DNA from: Aequorivita aurantiaca
Lineage (GTDB): Bacteria > Bacteroidota > Bacteroidia > Flavobacteriales > Flavobacteriaceae
Assembly: GCF_030410135.1 (NCBI RefSeq)
Contig: NZ_JAUGQQ010000004.1
Location: forward strand, 1-64,000
Reading direction: 5' to 3'
DNA length: 64,000 bases
A model generated the notes under the pieces. The model ran no database searches. It had not been told where the DNA came from and saw only the letters and a list, made by a program, of their open reading frames with translations. Of the stretch, positions 57,278-64,000 are shown piece after piece. A program made the position numbers and the translations under genes. The first letter of the stretch is position 1. Each line of letters opens with the position of its first letter.

Positions 57278-57556
57278 TTATTTTTTACCTTTGTTTTTAG
57301 CACCTGAGTGACCACGGAATGATCTTGTAGGTGAAAATTCTCCTAGTTTATGCCCAACCATGTTTTCTGTTACATACACAGGAACAAATTGGCGCCCGTT
57401 GTGCACAGCGATGGTTTGACCAACAAAATCTGGGGTAATCATAGAAGCACGTGACCAAGTTTTGATTACGGTTTTCTTATTATCCTCAACGTTTTGTTGA
57501 ACTTTTTTATCTAATTTGTAATGAACGAACGGTCCTTTTTTTAACGATCTTGCCAT
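57278..57556 (-). CDS. rpsS: 30S ribosomal protein S19
   Basis: 92 residues. [19 protein letters not shown] and the C-terminal [21 protein letters not shown] are diagnostic. S19 lies in the 30S head with S13. Six bp before rplV. Confidence 0.98.
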   Translation of the reverse strand: MARSLKKGPFVHYKLDKKVQQNVEDNKKTVIKTWSRASMITPDFVGQTIAVHNGRQFVPVYVTENMVGHKLGEFSPTRSFRGHSGAKNKGKK

Positions 57557-57559
57557 AAC

Positions 57560-58384
57560 TTATTTCTTTCTTCGTTCTAAGATATATTTATTACTTGCTT
57601 TCGTTTTAGAACGGGTTCTGTAACCTTTTGCAGGGATACCTTTTCTAGAACGTGGATGACCTCCGGAAGCGCGGCCCTCACCACCACCCATCGGGTGATC
57701 TACAGGGTTCATCACTACTGGTCTTGTACGTGGTCTTCTACCCAACCATCTGCTTCTACCGGCTTTACCAGAAACCAATAATTGGTGGTCACTGTTTGAA
57801 ACGGCACCAACGGTAGCCATACAGTTTACCAAAATCAATCGGGTTTCACCTGAAGGAAGTTTAACGGTAGCATATTTTCCATCACGAGCCATCAACTGTG
57901 CGAAAGCACCAGCGCTACGCGCCATAATGGCTCCTTGACCGGGACGAAGCTCGATGCAGGAAATAATAGTACCTAATGGAATAGCTGAAAGTGGCATTGC
58001 ATTTCCAATCTCGGGAGCTACTGCTTCACCTGAAAGGATATTTTGCCCAACTTGTAGTCCGTTTTGTGCAATTACATATCGCTTTTCACCATCTTGATAG
58101 TTCAAAAGTGCGATAAATGCAGTACGGTTTGGATCGTATTGAATACTGGCAACTGTAGCAGGAACTCCCGCTTTGTCGCGTTTAAAATCGATAATTCGAT
58201 ATTTCTTTTTATGACCACCACCTATGTAGCGCATGGTCATTTTTCCTTGACTGTTTCTACCACCAGATCTCTTATTCGGAGCAAGTAAAGACTTCTCCGG
58301 CTTATCGGTTGTAATGGCGTCAAAACCATTTACAACCCTAAAACGCTGACCTGGGGTGATTGGTTTTAATTTTCTTACTGACAT
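57560..58384 (-). CDS. rplB: 50S ribosomal protein L2
   Basis: 274 residues, complete. Conserved PTRSG-like [23 protein letters not shown] region near the start and the peptidyl-transferase-near [19 protein letters not shown] with the functional His. One of the most important 23S rRNA binders for subunit joining. Three bp before rpsS. Confidence 0.98.
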   Translation of the reverse strand: MSVRKLKPITPGQRFRVVNGFDAITTDKPEKSLLAPNKRSGGRNSQGKMTMRYIGGGHKKKYRIIDFKRDKAGVPATVASIQYDPNRTAFIALLNYQDGEKRYVIAQNGLQVGQNILSGEAVAPEIGNAMPLSAIPLGTIISCIELRPGQGAIMARSAGAFAQLMARDGKYATVKLPSGETRLILVNCMATVGAVSNSDHQLLVSGKAGRSRWLGRRPRTRPVVMNPVDHPMGGGEGRASGGHPRSRKGIPAKGYRTRSKTKASNKYILERRKK

Positions 58385-58410
58385 TTGTGTCTAATTAAAT
58401 CTAAGAATTC

Positions 58411-58701
58411 TTAGATGTTGTTGTAAAAATCTATTGTATCACCTTCCGCCACCTGTACGATTGCTTTTTTATAAGCGTTCGTTTTACCAGTTTGGACACC
58501 TGTTTTTGTATAACGGGTCTTCCTATCAGGGCGGACATTCATTGTGCGAACTTTTTCAACAGAAACTCCGTAAGCAGCTTCCACCGCTTTCTTGATTTCT
58601 ACCTTATTCGCCTTTGGGTTCACTACAAAGCCAAAAACGTTTTTGTCTTCAGCATCTTTGGTAGCTTTTTCCGTAATTATAGGTTTAATTAAGATGTTCA
58701 T
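58411..58701 (-). CDS. rplW: 50S ribosomal protein L23
   Basis: 96 residues. PIITEKATKDAEDKNVFGFVV and VEIKKAVEAAYGVSVEKVRT are typical. It is at the tunnel exit and docks trigger factor and SRP. It follows rplD by 7 bp. Confidence 0.97.
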   Translation of the reverse strand: MNILIKPIITEKATKDAEDKNVFGFVVNPKANKVEIKKAVEAAYGVSVEKVRTMNVRPDRKTRYTKTGVQTGKTNAYKKAIVQVAEGDTIDFYNNI

Positions 58702-58708
58702 CTTGCTT

Positions 58709-59338
58709 CTATTTACTTAAGTTTGTTTCAATTCCTTCCAAAGAACCTTCAAATAGCACTACACTATTTGCATTCATAATTTTGTAAGTACTTAATTGTG
58801 AGTTAGTTATAACTTCAGTACCTTTCAAATTGCGAGAGGACAAATATACATTATTATTTAAGTCTCCCAACACAAACAAAGATTTTTTGTCGTTAAGCCC
58901 TAAACTGTTCAAAACCGCTGTAAAATTCTTGGTTTTTGGAGCGTCAAAATTTAGGTCTTCCATTACAAAAATAGCTTTGTCATTCGCCTTCATCGTTAGG
59001 GCAGATTTACGTGCCAAACGCTTCAGGTTTTTGTTCAATTTGAAGGAGTAGTTACGCGGACGAGGTCCAAACATTCTACCACCACCTTTAAATACACCAG
59101 ACTTAATGCTACCCGCACGGGCAGTACCAGTTCCTTTTTGTTTCTTTATTTTTCTGGTAGAACCAGCAATCTCTGCACGTTCCTTTGCTTTGTGAGTACC
59201 TTGACGTTGATTGGCAAGGTATTGTTTCACATCAAGATAAACCGCGTGGTTGTTAGGCTCTATTCCGAACACATCTGCAGAAAGTTCAACTTTCCGGCCT
59301 GTGTCTTTTCCGTTTATGTCTAATACAGCTACCTTCAT
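58709..59338 (-). CDS. rplD: 50S ribosomal protein L4
   Basis: 209 residues. The tunnel-lining loop ([19 protein letters not shown]) and the C-terminal Rossmann-like part are present. In E. coli L4 represses the S10 operon through its leader. The ATG overlaps the rplC stop by one base (TAATG), a sign of translational coupling. Confidence 0.97.
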   Translation of the reverse strand: MKVAVLDINGKDTGRKVELSADVFGIEPNNHAVYLDVKQYLANQRQGTHKAKERAEIAGSTRKIKKQKGTGTARAGSIKSGVFKGGGRMFGPRPRNYSFKLNKNLKRLARKSALTMKANDKAIFVMEDLNFDAPKTKNFTAVLNSLGLNDKKSLFVLGDLNNNVYLSSRNLKGTEVITNSQLSTYKIMNANSVVLFEGSLEGIETNLSK

Positions 59339-59949
59339 TATTTCTCGATCATTACATAAGCGTTTTTATGGCCAGGAACTGCTCCCTTTACCACAAGTAG
59401 ATTCTTTTCAGGAACTACTTTTAAAACCCTTAAATTTTCAACTTTTACTCTTTCGTTGCCCATTTGGCCCGCCATACGCATTCCCTTGAATACTCTCGCA
59501 GGATATGATGCAGCTCCAATAGAACCTGGTGCACGCAAACGGTTGTGCTGACCGTGTGTGGCTTGCCCAACACCGCCAAAACCGTGACGCTTTACAACCC
59601 CTTGGAAACCTTTACCTTTTGATGTACCCGCGATATCCACGAATTCACCTTCGATAAAATGCTCCACAGTAATTGTGTCACCTAATTTGTAATTTTCTTC
59701 AAATCCCTTGAATTCGGCGACTTTGCGTTTTGCAACGGTTCCTGCTTTTTTGGCGTGCCCTTCGGCAGCTTTAGTTACAGTCTTCTTGTCATCGAAACCA
59801 AGTTGAAGAGCTTCGTACCCGTCAACCTCTTTGGTTCTGACTTGGGTAACAACACAGGGTCCTGCTTCAATAACGGTACACGGAATGTTCTTTCCGTTCT
59901 CGTCAAAGATGCTGGTCATCCCTATCTTTCTTCCAATTAACCCAGACAT
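59338..59949 (-). CDS. rplC: 50S ribosomal protein L3
   Basis: 203 residues. [19 protein letters not shown] starts it; the central extension [13 protein letters not shown] and [18 protein letters not shown] reaches toward the peptidyl-transferase centre and holds the residue methylated by PrmB in other species (Gln in GQHNR). Preceded by the 200-base structured gap after rpsJ. Confidence 0.97.
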   Translation of the reverse strand: MSGLIGRKIGMTSIFDENGKNIPCTVIEAGPCVVTQVRTKEVDGYEALQLGFDDKKTVTKAAEGHAKKAGTVAKRKVAEFKGFEENYKLGDTITVEHFIEGEFVDIAGTSKGKGFQGVVKRHGFGGVGQATHGQHNRLRAPGSIGAASYPARVFKGMRMAGQMGNERVKVENLRVLKVVPEKNLLVVKGAVPGHKNAYVMIEK

Positions 59950-59986
59950 ATTTAATTATTTATTGATTATTAATATTTATTTGAAT

Positions 59987-60145
59987 TGCGATAAATCGCG
60001 ATATTCATTTCAAAAGAAACGGGATCAAAATAAATTCGATCCCGAATATTACTTTGTTTTCCGTTTTTCCCTTGCTTACAAGCTCAGGACATTTTATCAA
60101 GGAACATTCCGTTCCTAATCATGAGATTTCCGCCTTCGCGGAAAT
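59987..60145 (-). promoter_or_regulatory. structured 200-base gap between rpsJ and rplC
   Basis: In transcript order: ATTTCCGC (60126-60133) with GCGGAAAT (60138-60145), a perfect 8-bp stem with a tetraloop four bases after the rpsJ stop; AGGAAC (60100-60105) with GTTCCT (60111-60116); CGGGATC (60020-60026) with GATCCCG (60038-60044), followed on the minus strand by TTTCTTTT; and GCGAT/ATCGC at 59988-59999. Other gaps in the cluster are mostly under 100 bases. It may be an attenuator, a ribosomal-protein binding leader or a processing region for rplC onward. Confidence 0.45.
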
Positions 60146-60149
60146 TACA

Positions 60150-60455
60150 CTATACTTTAATCTCTACTTCAACCCCACTCGGAAGCTCCAATTTCATTAG
60201 AGCATCAATCGTTTTTGAAGAAGAACTGTAGATATCCAAAAGTCTTTTGTAAGAACTTAGTTGGAATTGCTCTCTACTCTTCTTGTTTACGTGCGGAGAA
60301 CGCAAAACTGTAAAGATTTTTTTATGTGTTGGCAAAGGAATTGGGCCAGTTACTACAGCACCAGTACTCTTTACGGTCTTAACGATTTTTTCAGCAGATT
60401 TGTCCACCAAATTGTGATCGTAAGATTTTAGTTTTATTCTAATTTTTTGACTCAT
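60150..60455 (-). CDS. rpsJ: 30S ribosomal protein S10
   Basis: 101 residues. [20 protein letters not shown] and [28 protein letters not shown] are diagnostic. It is also the NusE elongation factor. It starts 11 bp after fusA with no tuf gene in between, the order typical of Bacteroidota. Confidence 0.98.
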   Translation of the reverse strand: MSQKIRIKLKSYDHNLVDKSAEKIVKTVKSTGAVVTGPIPLPTHKKIFTVLRSPHVNKKSREQFQLSSYKRLLDIYSSSSKTIDALMKLELPSGVEVEIKV

Positions 60456-60466
60456 TGCTGAAATTA

Positions 60467-62599
60467 TTATACGTTAGCGGTTCCTCTTGCTGCTGCTATT
60501 ACACTTTCTGAAATATTAGAAGGTGTTTCAGCATAATGTGAAAATTCCATAGTTGAAGTTGCACGGCCGGAAGACAATGTTCTCAATGTGGTTACATAAC
60601 CAAACATTTCAGAAAGTGGCACTTCGCCTTTTATTACTTTCGCGCCAGCGCGGTCACCCATATTATTAATGGTTCCACGACGGCGGTTAAGATCCCCAAC
60701 AATATCACCCATATTCTCCTCAGGCGTAATTACCTCAAGTTTCATAATAGGCTCAAGAATTACGGCACCTGCTTTTTTGGCAACTTCTTTGAAACCAATT
60801 TTTGCAGCCAATTCAAAAGACAGGGCATCAGAATCCACCGGGTGGAAAGATCCGTCCTTTAAAGTAACCTTCATACTGTCAACCTCGAAACCTGCAAGTG
60901 GGCCATTGACCATTGCTTGTTTGAAACCTTTTTCAACAGCTGGAATAAATTCCTTTGGAACGTTTCCACCTTTTACGGCGTTTACGAATTCCAAACCAAC
61001 TTTTCCTTCCTCAGCCGGCTCAAGGGTGAAAACGATATCAGCAAATTTACCACGACCACCCGATTGTTTTTTGTAAACTTCTCTGTGATCGGCAACTTTT
61101 GTGATAGCCTCTTTATACTCAACCTGTGGCTGACCTTGGTTTACTTCAACTTTGAATTCGCGACGCAAACGGTCAACGATAATATCTAAGTGAAGTTCGC
61201 CCATTCCAGAAATAATAGTTTGTCCAGACGCTTCATCTGTACGCACTTGGAATGTTGGATCCTCTTCGGCAAGTTTTGACAAAGCCATACCTAATTTATC
61301 AACATCAACCTTAGTTTTAGGCTCCACTGCGATACCAATTACTGGATCGGGGAAATTCATACTTTCTAAAACGATTGGGTGTTTTTCATCGGACATGGTA
61401 TCACCAGTCTTTATATCTTTAAAGCCAACTGCCGCTCCAATATCTCCAGCCTCAATATATTCGATTGCATTTTGTTTGTTGGAATGCATTTGGTAAATAC
61501 GTGAAATACGTTCTTTTTTACCTGAACGGTTGTTCAATATATATGAACCTGCATCCAAGTGACCGGAATATACACGGAAGAATGCCAAACGACCTACGAA
61601 AGGATCTGTTGCAATCTTAAACGCCAATGCGGCAAAAGGAGCACTTACATCGGGTTTGCGAATTTCTTCTTTTTCAGTTTCTGGGTTAATCCCAACGATA
61701 CCTTCTTTGTCGGTCGGGGCAGGCAAATAACGGCATACAGCATCCAATAGGAACTGAACACCTTTATTCTTGAATGAAGAGCCACACACCATTGGAATGA
61801 TGGACATATCCATTACTGCCGCACGAAGCGCAGCGTGGATTTCGTCTTCCGTGATGGATTCCTCGTCTTCCATATATTTTTCGAGCAGGTTTTCATCGTA
61901 GGCAGCAACCTCTTCAATAAGTTTTCCACGAAGAACTTTTGCTTCAGCTTTCAAATCTTCTGGAATTTCAATTACATCGAAAGTAGCTCCAAATGAATCA
62001 TCGTGAAAAATCACGGCTCTGTTTTTAACCAAATCAACAATTCCCTTAAAATCCGCTTCGTCACCAATGTTCAAAACAATTGGCACTGCATTGGATCCTA
62101 ACATATCCTTCACTTGCTGGCAAACTGCCATAAAGTTAGCGCCAGAACGATCCATTTTATTAACAAATCCAATACGCGGTACCTTATAATTGTCAGCCAA
62201 TCTCCAGTTAGTTTCAGATTGAGGCTCCACACCATCAACCGCGCTAAAAAGGAAAACCAAACCGTCAAGAACTCTAAGCGAACGGTTCACCTCTACGGTA
62301 AAATCCACGTGGCCTGGAGTGTCTATAATGTTGAAATTGTATTCTTTTGTCTCGGGAAGCACTTCGCCGTTTTCCATTGGGAATTTCCAAGTACAGGTGG
62401 TAGCGGCTGAAGTAATGGTAATACCACGCTCCTGCTCTTGCTCCATCCAGTCCATGGTTGCAGCTCCATCGTGAACCTCGCCAAGTTTGTGGCTCACCCC
62501 TGTGTAGAAAAGGATACGCTCCGTGGTTGTAGTTTTACCCGCATCAATGTGTGCGGCAATCCCGATATTTCTTGTATATTTTAAATCTCTTTGTGCCAT
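60467..62599 (-). CDS. fusA: elongation factor G
   Basis: 710 residues with five domains. G1 is HIDAGKTT (18-25), G3 is DTPGHVDF and G4 NKMD. Domain IV has the family's [13 protein letters not shown]. It catalyses GTP-driven translocation on the ribosome. The fusidic-acid-binding pocket residues were not examined in detail. It lies in the str group behind rpsG, 3 bp downstream. Confidence 0.98.
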   Translation of the reverse strand: MAQRDLKYTRNIGIAAHIDAGKTTTTERILFYTGVSHKLGEVHDGAATMDWMEQEQERGITITSAATTCTWKFPMENGEVLPETKEYNFNIIDTPGHVDFTVEVNRSLRVLDGLVFLFSAVDGVEPQSETNWRLADNYKVPRIGFVNKMDRSGANFMAVCQQVKDMLGSNAVPIVLNIGDEADFKGIVDLVKNRAVIFHDDSFGATFDVIEIPEDLKAEAKVLRGKLIEEVAAYDENLLEKYMEDEESITEDEIHAALRAAVMDMSIIPMVCGSSFKNKGVQFLLDAVCRYLPAPTDKEGIVGINPETEKEEIRKPDVSAPFAALAFKIATDPFVGRLAFFRVYSGHLDAGSYILNNRSGKKERISRIYQMHSNKQNAIEYIEAGDIGAAVGFKDIKTGDTMSDEKHPIVLESMNFPDPVIGIAVEPKTKVDVDKLGMALSKLAEEDPTFQVRTDEASGQTIISGMGELHLDIIVDRLRREFKVEVNQGQPQVEYKEAITKVADHREVYKKQSGGRGKFADIVFTLEPAEEGKVGLEFVNAVKGGNVPKEFIPAVEKGFKQAMVNGPLAGFEVDSMKVTLKDGSFHPVDSDALSFELAAKIGFKEVAKKAGAVILEPIMKLEVITPEENMGDIVGDLNRRRGTINNMGDRAGAKVIKGEVPLSEMFGYVTTLRTLSSGRATSTMEFSHYAETPSNISESVIAAARGTANV

Positions 62600-62602
62600 T
62601 GT

Positions 62603-63079
62603 TTAGAATCTGAAATGTGAGAATGCTTTGTTAGCTTCTGCCATTTTGTGAGTATCCATACGTTTCTTTACCGCAGCGCCTTCTTCTTTTGCAGCGGCAA
62701 GAATTTCACCCGCTAATTTTGCGGCCATGGATTTCTCGTTTCTTTTTCTTGAATAGGTAATCAACCATTTCATTGCAGTTGCAATTTTACGGTCCGGACG
62801 TATTTGCATAGGAATCTGGAAGGTTGCCCCACCAACTCTACGACTACGAACCTCTACGTGTGGCATAACATTTGAAAGTGCATCCTTCCAAAGCTCCAAC
62901 GCAGTCTTTTCTTCGTCTTGTTTCTTTTCTTCTACAATGTCAATTGCATCATAGAAAACTTTGAAAGCCACACTCTTCTTTCCGTCCCACATCATGTTGT
63001 TCACAAAACGTGTAACCAACTGGTCGTTAAACCGCGGATCTGGTAAAAGTGGTCTTTTTTTGGCCTGTCTTTTTCTCAT
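62603..63079 (-). CDS. rpsG: 30S ribosomal protein S7
   Basis: 158 residues. [40 protein letters not shown] and the C-terminal helix NKAFSHFRF are typical. A primary 16S binder of the 30S head; in E. coli it represses the str operon between rpsL and rpsG. The 61-base rpsL-rpsG gap is short and shows no clear element. Confidence 0.98.
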   Translation of the reverse strand: MRKRQAKKRPLLPDPRFNDQLVTRFVNNMMWDGKKSVAFKVFYDAIDIVEEKKQDEEKTALELWKDALSNVMPHVEVRSRRVGGATFQIPMQIRPDRKIATAMKWLITYSRKRNEKSMAAKLAGEILAAAKEEGAAVKKRMDTHKMAEANKAFSHFRF

Positions 63080-63140
63080 TTGTTGTTTGTTAATGGCCGA
63101 GAATCAATTTTTTCAATTTATCCCAAACCCGTTTTCATTT

Positions 63141-63515
63141 TTACTTCTTTGGGCGTTTTGCTCCGTACTTAGATCTACGTTGCGTGCGGCCTGCAACACC
63201 TGCGGTGTCTAAAGCTCCACGAACAATGTGATACCTAACTCCTGGCAAATCCTTTACCCTTCCACCTCTAACCAATACTATCGAGTGCTCTTGGAGATTG
63301 TGACCTTCGCCCGGGATGTATGCGTTTACTTCCTTACCGTTGGTAAGTCTTACCCTTGCAACTTTACGCATTGCAGAGTTAGGCTTCTTAGGCGTAGTAG
63401 TATATACACGCGTACAAACACCACGACGTTGTGGGCACGAATCCAAAGCAACCGATTTACTCTTCTTGGTTATTTTGGTTCTTCCTTTACGTACTAATTG
63501 TGAAATTGTTGGCAT
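63141..63515 (-). CDS. rpsL: 30S ribosomal protein S12
   Basis: 124 residues, first gene of the cluster. [12 protein letters not shown] (40-51) and [11 protein letters not shown] (82-92) hold Lys43 and Lys88, the streptomycin-resistance positions; both are the sensitive form. S12 checks codon-anticodon pairing in the A site. It lies under a strong promoter at 63571-63601. Confidence 0.98.
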   Translation of the reverse strand: MPTISQLVRKGRTKITKKSKSVALDSCPQRRGVCTRVYTTTPKKPNSAMRKVARVRLTNGKEVNAYIPGEGHNLQEHSIVLVRGGRVKDLPGVRYHIVRGALDTAGVAGRTQRRSKYGAKRPKK

Positions 63516-63551
63516 ATAAAATATGTATTATTACTGTTTAAAAATAAAACA

Positions 63552-63567
63552 CCCCTATTTTTAGGGG
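63552..63567 (-). other. hairpin at the 5' end of the rpsL transcript
   Basis: CCCCTA (63552-63557) and TAGGGG (63562-63567) form a 6-bp stem around four bases. The predicted transcription start is at or next to its outer arm, so the mRNA would begin with this hairpin. Such 5' hairpins stabilise mRNAs in other bacteria. Confidence 0.5.
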
Positions 63568-63570
63568 ATG

Positions 63571-63601
63571 CAAATGTAGAATTTTTTTTCAACTAATCAA
63601 A
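63571..63601 (-). promoter_or_regulatory. promoter of the ribosomal cluster (rpsL)
   Basis: On the minus strand TTTG (63598-63601), 19 bases, then TACATTTG (63571-63578): an exact fit to the Bacteroidota sigma-A consensus TTTG-N19-TAnnTTTG. The start would be near 63565, giving a leader of about 50 bases before the rpsL ATG at 63515. Confidence 0.8.
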
Positions 63602-63702
63602 CCATACCAAATTAATTTTCAGCATACTTTGATTATTTTTTTGATTTAATATGAAACGCAAATTTGAAGCGTTAGTTTTACACAGTAAATTTTCGTCTTT
63701 TT

Positions 63703-64000
63703 TTGAAAAAAATCCTATTCACATTCTTTTACCTTAATATATATACCTGTTTTTTCTTCGGAATAAATGCACAGGAACTTACGCTTTCTATTAAAGCGGA
63801 AAAACCAATCTCACCAAGCCTTAAGGATTCGCTGAAAATTCCCAACAGTTTCATAGATTCCATTTCAGTTAAAAAAGAAACTGATACCGTTTTTATGAAA
63901 TTCCAACAAATGGGATTTATTGAAAGTGAAATTTTGAATTTAAAAAAAGAAAATGACAGTAGCTATGTCGCAAATTTTTTCCTCGGAAAAAAATACAGCG
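63703..64000 (+). CDS. exported protein, N-terminal part only (possibly BamA/TamA-like)
   Basis: 99 residues to the window edge, start at TTG 63703; upstream in frame there is a stop and no ATG fits. Residues 1-23 are a signal peptide (KKILFTFFYLNIYTCFFFGI, then NAQ). The mature part (ELTLSIKAEKPISPSLKDSL; KFQQMGFIESEILNLKKEND) has the look of a POTRA-type start, so a BamA/TamA-family outer-membrane protein is possible, but too little is visible. It is divergent from rpsL. Confidence 0.5.
   Translation, partial: MKKILFTFFYLNIYTCFFFGINAQELTLSIKAEKPISPSLKDSLKIPNSFIDSISVKKETDTVFMKFQQMGFIESEILNLKKENDSSYVANFFLGKKYS

Noticed and set aside
60456-60466. A tuf gene expected between fusA and rpsJ
   Set aside because: Only 11 bases separate them; absence is normal for this phylum and not a deletion.

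Overview
The window looks like chromosome from a Bacteroidota bacterium of the Flavobacteriia type; I cannot assign a genus. The evidence is a low-GC genome with AT-rich gaps, starts without Shine-Dalgarno sequences, promoters of the TTTG-N19-TAnnTTTG type, a type IX secretion sorting domain, a TonB receptor with a carboxypeptidase-like N-terminal domain, S46 and S9 dipeptidyl peptidases, and an rpsL-rpsG-fusA-rpsJ order with no tuf gene between fusA and rpsJ.

Layout. 1-2537: 5' part of a large secreted HYR-repeat protein (minus). 2771-8411: single genes and short units: uracil-DNA-glycosylase-like protein, YaaA, sulfotransferase-like protein, K+/H+ antiporter, a HipA-like kinase overlapping a DUF3037 gene, and a PH-domain protein with an 8-bp tandem repeat in its leader. 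8515-10348: Crp-type regulator, AhpD-like protein and DJ-1-like lipoprotein. 10436-16159: ABC-F ATPase, two overlapping beta-propeller lipoproteins, a STAS protein, a candidate structured RNA and a 38-residue basic protein. 16431-25629: TonB receptor with a partner gene, DUF808 membrane protein, alpha/beta hydrolase, DPP7-type peptidase, and two proteins of unknown function. 26181-35409: T9SS cargo protein, RluD-type pseudouridine synthase with a PASTA protein, Ddl, LpxB, NlpC/P60 lipoprotein, ComEC and a thioredoxin-like protein. 35494-42027: DPP4, two POT peptide transporters and a pentein-fold hydrolase. 42090-46044: gltA, eno, carA. 46185-63515: one continuous minus-strand ribosomal cluster (str, S10, spc and alpha operons fused) from rpsL to rplQ. 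63703-64000: start of an exported protein, read divergently from rpsL.

How they work together. The DPP7-like and DPP4-like exopeptidases release dipeptides, and the two POT carriers beside dpp4 can import them: a protein-feeding lifestyle. Ddl, LpxB, the PASTA protein and the NlpC/P60 protein form an envelope-biogenesis stretch. The ribosomal cluster is driven by a near-perfect promoter before rpsL. It has two structured gaps (rpsJ-rplC and rpsK-rpsD) that may hold regulatory RNA.

The best leads for something undescribed are: (a) the HipA-like kinase/DUF3037 pair with a promoter set inside a perfect 9-bp inverted repeat; (b) a nested-stem RNA with mutually exclusive pairings ending in a T7 tract, upstream of a 38-residue basic protein; (c) a Crp-type palindrome placed for activation of the AhpD/DJ-1 pair. 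None could be tested by search here.
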